The notes: generated by a model from the letters alone, not told the origin. 8,237 bases of DNA from Acidimicrobiaceae bacterium (GCA_947487095.1 CANKVI010000043.1:1-8237), one strand, 5' to 3'; shown: positions 1 through 5,751, counted from the first letter of the stretch. Made by a program: numbers and translations.

Positions 1-6
1 AACACC

Positions 7-12
7 TAGTCT
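7..12 (+). promoter_or_regulatory. Putative -10 element of a leaderless pafB promoter
   Basis: TAGTCT fits the actinobacterial -10 pattern TANNNT and ends 7 bases before the GTG of pafB. That would place the transcription start at or next to the start codon. No Shine-Dalgarno sequence is visible before that GTG. The same arrangement recurs before several other genes in this window. The -35 region lies outside the window. A TAG at 7-9 could also be the last codon of an upstream gene, and the two readings do not exclude each other. Confidence 0.35.
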
Positions 13-19
13 GTGCCCT

Positions 20-970
20 GTGGCGGAGAAGTATTCACAAGCAGAGCGCATGATCAACTTGCTTGCACTGCTCGTGCAACGCACCAAGCCTCTCACGCTC
101 AAGCAAATTCGCCAGGAGCTTGTTGGTCAATATCCAGAATCCGACACCGCTGCACGAGCAGCGTTTGAGCGCGACAAAGGCGATCTTCGCGCACTCGGTA
201 TTCCAATTGAATTGATGACGCTCGGTGGGGACCAAGCCGGAGAAGGCGCATACCGAGTGGATCGCAAGAGTTTTGAACTCGGTGATTTGGGTCTAACCGA
301 TGAAGAACGTTCGGCTTTGCAGTTCGCAATGGCAACGGTTCGTGTAGGTGCAAGTCACGGCGACGAAGCACTGTGGAAGTTGGGTGGAGAACGTGCGCTC
401 AATGCACAATCAACAAGTTTGAACATCCAATTAGATGACCAGTTAATGGCCACGCTTGCCGATGGAGTGGTGGAGCACCGCACGCTGAAGTTTTCTTACA
501 AGGGCGAAATGCGCAGTGTGGATCCATATGGTTTGTTGGCCCGCGCAGGATTTTGGTATCTCGTTGGCTTTGATCAGTTACGTGCCGATCGCCGGACATT
601 TCGTGTCGATCGAATTGAAGGCGACATTTCTGTAGGTGATCGCGGATCGTTTAGCAGGCCGAAGGATTTTGACTTGCAGAAGGCAGTTCCAACCGAAGCC
701 GAATTACTTGCAGAAGGCCACGGCGATGATGCAGTGGCAACGGTGTTGGTGGATGCAAGTTTGGCAGGCGGTGTGCGCACGCAATTTGGCAATCAAGCCG
801 TGATCAAAGAACATGCTGATGGCGGCGTGGAATTTGCCATTCCATGTTCGAACCTCACAGCATTTCGTGTGTGGCTGTTTGCCATGGTCGATAACGCAAC
901 AGTCATTGGTCCACCTCGCGTTCGAAAGCAAGTCATTTCATGGCTTACTGAGCAAGCAGGCGGTCGCTAA
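20..970 (+). CDS. pafB: WYL-domain transcriptional activator PafB
   Basis: 316-residue protein with an N-terminal winged-helix region (about residues 6-85; the stretch AFERDKGDLRALGIPIE at 48-64 is very PafB-like), a WYL domain (about 150-205) and a C-terminal WCX-type region (about 235-312). The WYL signature W179-Y180-L181 and FRVDRI (194-199) are intact. In mycobacteria PafB and PafC form a complex that activates the LexA/RecA-independent part of the DNA damage response. The WYL domains are thought to sense a ligand, with single-stranded nucleic acid proposed. The GTG start is chosen because the family motif begins within a few residues of it; the frame stays open to the window edge, so a slightly earlier start cannot be excluded. 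The stop overlaps the pafC start by one base (TAATG), implying translational coupling. The gene is usually found near the pupylation genes, which would lie upstream of this window. Confidence 0.9.
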   Translation: MAEKYSQAERMINLLALLVQRTKPLTLKQIRQELVGQYPESDTAARAAFERDKGDLRALGIPIELMTLGGDQAGEGAYRVDRKSFELGDLGLTDEERSALQFAMATVRVGASHGDEALWKLGGERALNAQSTSLNIQLDDQLMATLADGVVEHRTLKFSYKGEMRSVDPYGLLARAGFWYLVGFDQLRADRRTFRVDRIEGDISVGDRGSFSRPKDFDLQKAVPTEAELLAEGHGDDAVATVLVDASLAGGVRTQFGNQAVIKEHADGGVEFAIPCSNLTAFRVWLFAMVDNATVIGPPRVRKQVISWLTEQAGGR

Positions 971-1917
971 TGGCAATTCGTAAATCCCGTCGTGGACCGC
1001 GAGGTGCCGCTGAACGCGTTGAGGGCTTGTTGGTCATGTTGCCATGGCTGATTAGCCGTAAGCGAGTGAAGCTTTCCGATATGGCTAAGCAGTTCAAGTT
1101 GAGCGAAAAAGACTTGATGAACGACTTGATGATGGCTGCAATGTGCGGAGTGCCTCCCTACACACCAGATGCATTGATTGATGTGTTCGTAGACGAAGGC
1201 GAAGTCGTTGCTGAAGTTCCACTGATGTTCTCGCGACCATTGCAACTGAATTCTGCCGAACTATTTGCTCTGCAGGCAATGGGCAGTGCCGCACTGTCAA
1301 TGCCAGGTGCAGATAAAAAAGGGCCACTTGCCTCGGCGCTCAAAAAACTGAAACCACTGTTGCCAAAGGGTGATGTAGTGGAAGTTGATGTTAAGGCAGT
1401 GAAATATTTGCCAGAAGCACAACATGCAGTTTCCGCAGGGCAATTTGTGGCCATTGATTACTTCTCGCCGATCTCTGGAACTCATTCTTCACGCACGATT
1501 TTCCCGCGCGCAGTGTTTGAACAAATGGGTCATTGGTATGTGCGTGCAGACGACGATCAGTCTGGTGAAATTCGTAACTTCCGTATTGACCGCATCAAAC
1601 AGTTCACCCCAACTGGCAAAACCTCAGATCCAATCATTGAGGGAATTGAGGCCGAAGTTGATTTCTTTGGAACAGATATGGAGACGGCAACGTTGCTCGT
1701 TCGCCCTGCAGCATTACGTTTGGTCGAGACGTACCCATTCATTTCGCGCGAACCGCAAAGCGATGGCAGCGTAAGAATTGAGTTAGCAGTTGGCTCGCAG
1801 CAATGGTTGGGTCGTTTGTTATTGCGCGGAGGCGACGCGATTGATGTGCTTGAGCCAGCCAAATGGGTGGACTTAGGTAAACACACTGCGCAAACAGTGT
1901 TGAAGCGTTACAGCTGA
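970..1917 (+). CDS. pafC: WYL-domain transcriptional activator PafC
   Basis: 315-residue paralogue and presumed partner of PafB. It has a basic N-terminus (RKSRRGPRG, 4-12), a helix-turn-helix region (about 14-60), the PafC-typical stretch MCGVPPYTPDALIDVFVDEG (58-77), a WYL domain (about 150-215) with W189-Y190-V191 and FRIDRI (204-209), and a C-terminal WCX-like region (about 228-314). The ATG overlaps the pafB stop by one base, so the two are almost certainly co-translated. PafB and PafC work as an obligate pair in mycobacteria. In many actinobacteria tatA and tatC follow pafC; here a convergent exonuclease gene ends one base after the pafC stop, so that linkage is broken and no terminator fits between the genes. 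The family call is firm; the exact role in this organism is inferred from mycobacteria. Confidence 0.9.
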   Translation: MAIRKSRRGPRGAAERVEGLLVMLPWLISRKRVKLSDMAKQFKLSEKDLMNDLMMAAMCGVPPYTPDALIDVFVDEGEVVAEVPLMFSRPLQLNSAELFALQAMGSAALSMPGADKKGPLASALKKLKPLLPKGDVVEVDVKAVKYLPEAQHAVSAGQFVAIDYFSPISGTHSSRTIFPRAVFEQMGHWYVRADDDQSGEIRNFRIDRIKQFTPTGKTSDPIIEGIEAEVDFFGTDMETATLLVRPAALRLVETYPFISREPQSDGSVRIELAVGSQQWLGRLLLRGGDAIDVLEPAKWVDLGKHTAQTVLKRYS

Positions 1918-1918
1918 G

Positions 1919-2494
1919 CTATTTAAGCGCGATGCTGGCCAACTGACTGGCATCGGTGACGTTGGCTTTGGCAAGCAAAAGTGGCAGCAGGCGCGCTGTA
2001 ACGATTGCGTCGGCAAGAGCGTCATGATTTGGGACATCGGTTATTCCATAGCGAATAGCGAGTTGACGCAAGTTATGTGGGTGCGCTTTATTCGGGTCGA
2101 GTGATCGCGACAGTGTGAGTGTGCAAATGGGCTCTTGGATGACAAGTTGATGTCCGCAACGTTGTGCTTCAGCCCGAAGAAATCCGAGGTCGAATTTGGC
2201 GTTATGTGCAACAAAGGTTGCCGTCTTCAGTTCAGTTGATAAGCGGTCAAGGGCTTCATGAATAGTGACGCCGTTGCGAAGTTTTCGGCGCGTAATGCCG
2301 TGGATGTGATGTGCACCAAGCCTGCCCGGTTTCCAAAAGCGACGTTTGATGTATGTGGAAAATTGACTTTCGATGGTGCCGTCACCGCGAACAACAACGA
2401 TGCCAAGTTGCAACATGGAACAGGTTGCAGGGGACAGGCCGGTGGTCTCGGTATCGACAACTGCGAACCGAATGTTCGCTAATGATTCGCTCAT
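1919..2494 (-). CDS. DnaQ-like DEDDh 3'-5' exonuclease
   Basis: Exonuclease-fold protein of the DNA polymerase III epsilon / DnaQ superfamily. All catalytic motifs are visible. Numbered from a GTG at 2503, they are Exo I VVDTETTGL (D17, E19), Exo II HNAKFDLGFL (D105) and Exo III NHDALADA (H160, D165), i.e. a DEDDh enzyme. It has no extra domain, so it is a free-standing exonuclease of about 190 residues rather than a polymerase or UvrC fusion. Two starts are possible: GTG at 2503 or ATG at 2494. The ATG is preferred because TACTGT (a TANNNT -10) lies 7 bases upstream of it, a spacing seen at other genes here. Neither start has a Shine-Dalgarno sequence. The gene converges on pafC with one base between stop codons. 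It follows the epoxide-hydrolase-like gene in the same direction and could also be read from that transcript. The substrate (DNA repair intermediates or RNA) is not determinable. Confidence 0.88.
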   Translation of the reverse strand: MSESLANIRFAVVDTETTGLSPATCSMLQLGIVVVRGDGTIESQFSTYIKRRFWKPGRLGAHHIHGITRRKLRNGVTIHEALDRLSTELKTATFVAHNAKFDLGFLRAEAQRCGHQLVIQEPICTLTLSRSLDPNKAHPHNLRQLAIRYGITDVPNHDALADAIVTARLLPLLLAKANVTDASQLASIALK

Positions 2495-2501
2495 GTTCGG
2501 C

Positions 2502-2507
2502 ACAGTA
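2502..2507 (-). promoter_or_regulatory. Putative -10 element for the exonuclease gene
   Basis: On the minus strand TACTGT stands 7 bases before the ATG at 2494, which gives a possible leaderless transcript. It supports the ATG over the GTG at 2503, which would lie inside the promoter element. This is inference from the TANNNT-6/7-start pattern shared with pafB, cofC and gpsA. Confidence 0.35.
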
Positions 2508-2520
2508 AGCGAGGGGTGTT

Positions 2521-2928
2521 CTATTTAGAGGCAAGAGCCTTGGTGAAGGACTCGCGGTCAAAGTAGTCGCGCCACAGGGCGATTTTCCCGTTACTCACCA
2601 CGAAAAGGCCAGCAATATCGAGCTCAATCCAGCGGCCATCCATTTCAAAGCGATCGGTGCGCTCGTTCATGACCACTCCATGTTCCATATCGCCATTTGA
2701 TACTTGGTGGTGGATGAGCCATTCAACTTTTGTTGCAGCAGCAAGGAAGTCGGAAAGAATTTGGATCATTGCTTCGCGGCCAAACACTTTGGTGATGGGC
2801 ACATTGTCATATTCACAGTCTTCAGACACCATTTCCATAGCGGCCGTGAAGTGACTCTGTTCAATGTTCTCAATGAACCGAGTGACGTATTCGCCTGGAT
2901 CAGTAATGCTGTCTGTTGCAGATGCCAT
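2521..2928 (-). CDS. Limonene-1,2-epoxide hydrolase-like protein (SnoaL/NTF2 fold)
   Basis: 135-residue protein of the NTF2/SnoaL-like superfamily, closest by motif to limonene-1,2-epoxide hydrolases and the mycobacterial EphG group. The residues used for epoxide hydrolysis in the Rhodococcus enzyme (Y53, N55, R99, D101, D132) have clear counterparts: Y40 and N42 in EYDNVP, R90 and D92 in NERTDRF, and D121 in WRDYFD. The active site therefore appears complete, unlike many SnoaL-like proteins that keep only the fold. The likely reaction is opening of a small or lipid-derived epoxide in the cytosol; the substrate is unknown. The protein has no signal peptide. The ATG lacks a Shine-Dalgarno sequence; a weak -10-like CAAACT lies 6 bases upstream. 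The gene sits 45 bp downstream of whiB and 17-26 bp upstream of the exonuclease, all on one strand. A catalytically unrelated SnoaL-like role remains possible. Confidence 0.75.
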   Translation of the reverse strand: MASATDSITDPGEYVTRFIENIEQSHFTAAMEMVSEDCEYDNVPITKVFGREAMIQILSDFLAAATKVEWLIHHQVSNGDMEHGVVMNERTDRFEMDGRWIELDIAGLFVVSNGKIALWRDYFDRESFTKALASK

Positions 2929-2944
2929 GCAAACAGTTTGGCAG

Positions 2945-2964
2945 GCTCATGCAGATGCATGAGC
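2945..2964. repeat. 20-bp inverted repeat between whiB and the hydrolase gene
   Basis: GCTCATGCA (2945-2953) and TGCATGAGC (2956-2964) are exact reverse complements around a central GA. It could be a dimeric operator just upstream of the hydrolase gene, or an RNA hairpin (8-bp stem, AGAT loop) in the whiB 3' region. No T-tract follows on either strand, so a classical intrinsic terminator is unlikely. Confidence 0.6.
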
Positions 2965-2973
2965 GATAGGGAG

Positions 2974-3321
2974 TTATGCCGACTTGAGTGCGCGGCTACG
3001 AACTCCAATTGGTGCAGCCATGGTGTAACCAGCAATGTGGCGCTCTTCTTCGTTCTCGCCGCCCCATAGCCCGTACTCATGATTGTTGCGTGCGAACTCT
3101 TTGCACGTTTGTTTTACCGTGCATCCGGCGCACAACGATTTTGCTTTTGCTTCGCGTCGCTCGCGTGCCTGAGGGCGTTCCGCTTTTGGTGCGAAGAACA
3201 GTTTGGTTTTGCCTTTGCAGTTGGCAAATTGCGTCCAGTCGATGAGCGACCCAATTGGCGCGATCGGGTCCACTAAATCCGACAGGTATGACTCGGTTGT
3301 TGATGATTCCTTAAGTGGCAT
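2974..3321 (-). CDS. whiB: WhiB-family [4Fe-4S] transcriptional regulator
   Basis: 115-residue Wbl protein with the four cluster-ligating cysteines C35, C64, C67 and C73 (spacing C-X28-C-X2-C-X5-C). The family turn GLWGG (84-88) is followed by the acidic stretch ENEEER (89-94). A short C-terminal region with R108 and R110 may contact DNA. Wbl proteins exist only in actinobacteria and their phages. They usually bind region 4 of the primary sigma factor and respond to redox change, nitric oxide or developmental state. Which paralogue (WhiB1/2/4-like or another) cannot be fixed from motifs alone. The ATG is supported by GAAAGG at 3330-3335, 8 bases upstream, one of the better ribosome binding sites in the window. 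A perfect 18-bp palindrome lies 24 bases before the start, suggesting operator control of this regulator. Confidence 0.93.
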   Translation of the reverse strand: MPLKESSTTESYLSDLVDPIAPIGSLIDWTQFANCKGKTKLFFAPKAERPQARERREAKAKSLCAGCTVKQTCKEFARNNHEYGLWGGENEEERHIAGYTMAAPIGVRSRALKSA

Positions 3322-3329
3322 GACAAGTG

Positions 3330-3335
3330 CCTTTC
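3330..3335 (-). promoter_or_regulatory. Ribosome binding site of whiB
   Basis: GAAAGG on the minus strand, 8 bases before the ATG at 3321. It confirms the chosen start and shows that whiB has a leadered mRNA, in contrast to several neighbours without any Shine-Dalgarno sequence. Confidence 0.6.
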
Positions 3336-3345
3336 ACGGTGGGTT

Positions 3346-3363
3346 CTATTTAGTACTAAATAG
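3346..3363. promoter_or_regulatory. Perfect 18-bp palindrome upstream of whiB, likely operator
   Basis: CTATTTAGTACTAAATAG is its own exact reverse complement over 18 bases. It is 24 bases upstream of the whiB start codon and well separated from the ribosome binding site. On the minus strand it overlaps AT-rich hexamers that could act as a -10 element (for example TACTAT or TAAATA), so a bound dimer could block or position RNA polymerase. The protein that binds it is unknown. It is too AT-rich and too close to zero-loop to make a strong hairpin, so a DNA-level site is favoured. Confidence 0.6.
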
Positions 3364-3420
3364 TAATCACACACTAAGGCACAGATGGTGGAAATTGGGA
3401 TAGTCGTTGGTCACAGGCCC

Positions 3421-3440
3421 AAAAAGGCCCTGAAGGCCTT
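3421..3440 (-). terminator. Intrinsic terminator after the PIN-PhoH gene
   Basis: Read on the minus strand, AAGGCC (complement of 3435-3440), a 5-base loop and GGCCTT (complement of 3424-3429) form a 6-bp stem that runs directly into a run of five T. It begins about 11 bases after the TAA of the PIN-PhoH gene. The stem is short but the arrangement is classical. It separates that gene from whiB, which is transcribed in the same direction. Confidence 0.65.
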
Positions 3441-3451
3441 ATTCGGCGGGG

Positions 3452-4882
3452 TTACAGCAGTTCAGCGGCCAGACTGGCCACCGCGCTTCGCTCGCAGGCT
3501 GCAAGCGTGATGTGCCCAAAGCAGCGCTGCCCAGAAAATGCATGGATCAGCACGGCCAGGGCGTTGTTCGACTCGCCCATGTATGGGGCGTCGATCTGGC
3601 TGGTGTCGCCGGTGAACACGACCTTGGTGCCCTCACCAATGCGGGTGAGGATCGTCTTCAGCGTGGTGGGCTCTAGGTTCTGAGCTTCGTCAACCACAAC
3701 AAATTGTTGTTGTAGCGAACGACCACGCAAGAACGTGACCGACTCAAGCGTGAGCTGACCTCGATCGGTGAGCTCATCAATGAGTCCGCGCGCGTCGCGA
3801 CTTGAACGCTGGTCGGTGAGCGCAACAATGGCGTCGTGAATTGCTGACATCCAAGGATCAAGTTTTTCGTCTAAGTCACCAGGCAAGAAGCCAACGTCTG
3901 CACGACCAACAGGAACGAGCGGGCGATACACCGCGAGGCGTTCGTATCGTCGCTGCTCTACAACTTGTTCTAGACCCGATGCAATTGCCAGCAATGTTTT
4001 GCCAGTTCCTGCTCGACCATCAAGTGCAATCACATTGATCTCTGGGTCCATTAACAAATCAAGTGCAAACCGTTGTTCTTTGCTGCGTGAACGTAGCCCC
4101 CATGCTTCAGGAGCAGTCTGAGCCAACAACTTCAATTCATTGTCGCTGCAGCGGGCGAGTGCAGACTGCGAACCACTGCGCAACACAGCGAAATTGTTGT
4201 CAACCAATTGTGTTGCACCTGCAACTTCGCTGACTTCAATTCCACCGCTGCGATACAGCGAATCAATTTGTGAATTCGTCGTGTCAAATGTGGTCCAACC
4301 CATGGGACGCGAATCTGCACCTGCTCCAACCGGTTGGTGTTCTTCGGCGATTAGCCCCATGTGAGCTGCTTTGATCCGCAAAGCAGCATCGTTTGAAATC
4401 ATGCGGGTTGGTGAAATGCGTGCTTGGCCTAGCGCCGCACCAATAATTCGGTTGTCGGGAACATCTGGGTCGAGGCCGTGTTCAACGAGCAAATTGCGCT
4501 GTACGCCATTGACTTCTATTTGCACCGTTCCGCTGTCTGGACCGTCGTGAACGCGGGTTGGTGAAGCAAGTGAACCACCTGCTTTCTTGCGCAAGTCTTC
4601 GATGCTGCGAAGTGCAGTTCGAGCAGAACGACCAACATCATCCATACGCGTTTTTAAACCATCGAGTTCTTCAATCACGGTTAATGGGATGACAACATCG
4701 CAACTGGAAAAGTTATAAATGCAAGAAGGATCTGCTACGAGAACTGAAGTATCAAGCACAACACGCGTTGCAATTTCGGAATGTGATGCAAGAGCGTGAT
4801 TCACAATTCTGTCGACGCGAGTTCCGAGCGGTGTCTCGTCAGTTGCTTGCGCTGAGTCGTTGTGGTCGAGGAAGTTATTCAA
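3452..4882 (-). CDS. phoH2: PIN-domain / PhoH-like ATPase (PhoH2 type)
   Basis: 476-residue two-domain protein. The N-terminal PIN nuclease domain (about 38-185) has acidic residues D44 (VVLDTSVL), E71/E72 (VIEELDGLK), D143 (PDNRIIGAAL) and D165 (ISNDAALRI). The C-terminal PhoH ATPase domain (about 262-476) has Walker A GRAGTGKT (289-296), Walker B FVVVDEAQNL (394-403), the FTGDTSQID sensor (423-431) and a late arginine in CERS (R465). This is the architecture of mycobacterial PhoH2, which couples ATP-dependent RNA unwinding with RNase activity. The start is uncertain. TTG at 4882 is the first possible codon after an in-frame stop at 4889-4891; GTG at 4804 would still leave the PIN domain whole. 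Neither has a Shine-Dalgarno sequence. A hairpin terminator follows the gene. All motif residues are intact, so an active enzyme is expected. Confidence 0.9.
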   Translation of the reverse strand: MNNFLDHNDSAQATDETPLGTRVDRIVNHALASHSEIATRVVLDTSVLVADPSCIYNFSSCDVVIPLTVIEELDGLKTRMDDVGRSARTALRSIEDLRKKAGGSLASPTRVHDGPDSGTVQIEVNGVQRNLLVEHGLDPDVPDNRIIGAALGQARISPTRMISNDAALRIKAAHMGLIAEEHQPVGAGADSRPMGWTTFDTTNSQIDSLYRSGGIEVSEVAGATQLVDNNFAVLRSGSQSALARCSDNELKLLAQTAPEAWGLRSRSKEQRFALDLLMDPEINVIALDGRAGTGKTLLAIASGLEQVVEQRRYERLAVYRPLVPVGRADVGFLPGDLDEKLDPWMSAIHDAIVALTDQRSSRDARGLIDELTDRGQLTLESVTFLRGRSLQQQFVVVDEAQNLEPTTLKTILTRIGEGTKVVFTGDTSQIDAPYMGESNNALAVLIHAFSGQRCFGHITLAACERSAVASLAAELL

Positions 4883-4938
4883 CGAGGTTTAGTTTGGACT
4901 TTCGAGTTCCACGTTTGGTGGATACTCAGATTTACGAA

Positions 4939-4955
4939 ACTTTTCGTCGAAAAGT
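4939..4955. repeat. 17-bp inverted repeat upstream of phoH2
   Basis: ACTTTTCG (4939-4946) and CGAAAAGT (4948-4955) are exact reverse complements around a single T. It lies 57 bases upstream of the TTG start of phoH2 on its non-coding side, a position suitable for an operator. TTTTCG also occurs at 4981, 5016 and 5095, so this may be part of a cluster of related half-sites. Confidence 0.5.
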
Positions 4956-4985
4956 GTTCCGAACGACGATTTTGGGGATTTTTTC

Positions 4986-5007
4986 GAAAATATTTTGAAA
5001 ATATTTT
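4986..5007. repeat. Two tandem 11-bp AT-rich repeats
   Basis: GAAAATATTTT occurs twice in direct succession (4986-4996 and 4997-5007). Each copy contains the 10-bp palindrome AAAATATTTT. A period of 11 bp is close to one helical turn, so the A/T tracts face the same side of the helix, which favours DNA bending. Confidence 0.6.
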
Positions 5008-5044
5008 TTGGCTAGTTTTCGGGCATTTTTGGGGGTCAAAAACG

Positions 5045-5068
5045 AGCCCTCCAACACCCGTAAGGGCT
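5045..5068. repeat. Stem-loop AGCCCT / AGGGCT
   Basis: AGCCCT (5045-5050) pairs with AGGGCT (5063-5068) across a 12-base loop. GTAAGGG (5060-5066) could instead pair with CCCTTAC (5112-5118), so two alternative folds are possible. No T-run follows, so it is not an obvious terminator. Weak evidence for a structured RNA. Confidence 0.3.
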
Positions 5069-5236
5069 TCAGGAAAGGAGACCAAAATCAGCCTTTTTCG
5101 ACCTCGGGAAACCCTTACTGGGACTAGGAAATTTCTCATTCCGCGTATTTACGGGCTTTGGCAAAACCTTATGTTTATTGGGTTTTATGAATATTGAGGG
5201 ACCGTGACTGTGGTGCGGCACGTGGAGTAGCACGCA

Positions 5237-5257
5237 AAAAAATGTGTCACATTTTTT
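5237..5257. repeat. 21-bp inverted repeat of A-tract and T-tract
   Basis: AAAAAATGTG (5237-5246) and CACATTTTTT (5248-5257) are exact reverse complements around one T. It sits about 190 bases before the HU start. It could act as a bent-DNA protein site or as a weak bidirectional hairpin ending in T's. Confidence 0.5.
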
Positions 5258-5304
5258 GTTCGCTCAATCACATTTTTTTACTTCGATTGATCAAATTTTT
5301 TTTG
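5247..5304. repeat. Three phased TCAMA-T(6-8) direct repeats upstream of HU
   Basis: TCACATTTTTT begins at 5247, TCACATTTTTTT at 5268 and TCAAATTTTTTTT at 5291. The spacings are 21 and 23 bp, about two helical turns each. Phased T-tracts of 6-8 bases give intrinsic curvature. Their position ahead of the gene for a bending protein (HU) suggests a control region, but binding is inferred only. Confidence 0.55.
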
Positions 5305-5442
5305 CAACAACATCAACTCACGTTGTGTGCAAAAACCGTTCAGAAATGCTTGCCAACGAATTCAATACTTGCAATTTCTATTCAGACCTACTCAACTAGA
5401 CAACGAATCAGTTATCCGATTCCGAGAAAGCTAGGTAAGAAA

Positions 5443-5727
5443 ATGACAAAAGCAGAGCTCATTGATGCAGTTGCTCAAAAAGCCGGAGTGTCTAAGGCAG
5501 ATGCCGAACGCACTATCGGATCTTTTTTTGAACTGGTCGTAGCCTCGGCTAAAAATGGTGAGAAGGTTGCATGGCCGGGCTTCGGTTCGTTCAGCACATC
5601 AAGCCGTAAAGCTCGTACAGGACGCAACCCACAAACGGGTGCACCAGTCCAGGTACCAGCATCAACAGCAATGAAGTTCACTTCAAGCTCAACGCTGAAG
5701 AGTGAATTGAATCCAAACCGTAAATAG
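5443..5727 (+). CDS. hup: HU-family nucleoid-associated DNA-binding protein
   Basis: 94-residue HU protein. The N-terminal dimerisation helices (MTKAELIDAVAQKAGVSKADAE, 1-22) and the DNA-arm signature GFGSFSTSSRKARTGRNPQTG (about 48-68) match the family closely, and the length is that of a bare HU domain (about 90-95). The frame is open back to 5194, but homology starts exactly at the ATG at 5443, preceded by a modest AGGTAAG. HU forms dimers that bend and compact DNA. Mycobacterial and streptomycete relatives carry a long Lys/Ala C-terminal tail; here the protein ends at a TAG after NPNRK. The tail-like sequence follows as a separate gene in the same frame, 24 bases later. The upstream region holds phased T-tracts. 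Confidence 0.95.
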   Translation: MTKAELIDAVAQKAGVSKADAERTIGSFFELVVASAKNGEKVAWPGFGSFSTSSRKARTGRNPQTGAPVQVPASTAMKFTSSSTLKSELNPNRK

Positions 5728-5739
5728 CAATACCTAAAC

Positions 5740-5744
5740 AAGGA
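5740..5744 (+). promoter_or_regulatory. Strong ribosome binding site of the lysine-rich gene
   Basis: AGGAG, within AAGGAGAAAATC just before the ATG at 5752, is the best Shine-Dalgarno match in the window. It shows that the small basic protein is initiated independently rather than being a broken end of HU. Confidence 0.75.
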
Positions 5745-5751
5745 GAAAATC

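Larger units (their letters stand above)
4883..5442. other. 560-bp AT-rich intergenic region between divergent phoH2 and HU genes
   Basis: No convincing protein gene is seen here. Open frames on both strands (for example 4862-5197 + and 4879-5139 -) encode sequences poor in alanine or oddly rich in Trp/Phe and show no family motif. The region must hold the promoters of phoH2 (minus) and of the HU operon (plus). It contains an inverted repeat at 4939-4955, tandem 11-mers at 4986-5007, a stem-loop at 5045-5068 and phased T-tracts at 5236-5304. The middle part (5041-5200) is less AT-rich and has several complementary segments, so a small RNA or a structured leader is possible but unproven. Confidence 0.5.

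Noticed and set aside
1931..1956. Hairpin CGATGC...GCATCG after pafC as a terminator
   Set aside because: It lies inside the exonuclease coding region, has a long imperfect loop and no T-run follows.
4939..4955. SOS (LexA) box
   Set aside because: The actinobacterial SOS box has TCGAAC-N4-GTTCGA; this repeat has a one-base centre and lacks those half-sites.
4862..5197. Plus-strand frame of 111 codons rich in Trp and Phe
   Set aside because: It overlaps the phoH2 start antisense and gets its aromatic residues from T-rich low-complexity DNA; no motif and no ribosome site.
5412..5420. TTATCCGAT as a DnaA box and the AT-rich region as an origin
   Set aside because: Only the TTATCC half matches, there is no cluster of boxes, and dnaA/dnaN are absent.
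5194..5442. 83-codon N-terminal extension of the HU frame
   Set aside because: HU homology starts exactly at the ATG at 5443. The extension crosses the T-tract repeats, has no HU-like sequence and lacks a good ribosome site.
5725..5733. TAG-CAA-TA resembles the leaky stop context of plant viruses
   Set aside because: That context is defined for eukaryotic ribosomes and matches only in part. It is not evidence for readthrough in a bacterium, so only the shared frame is reported.
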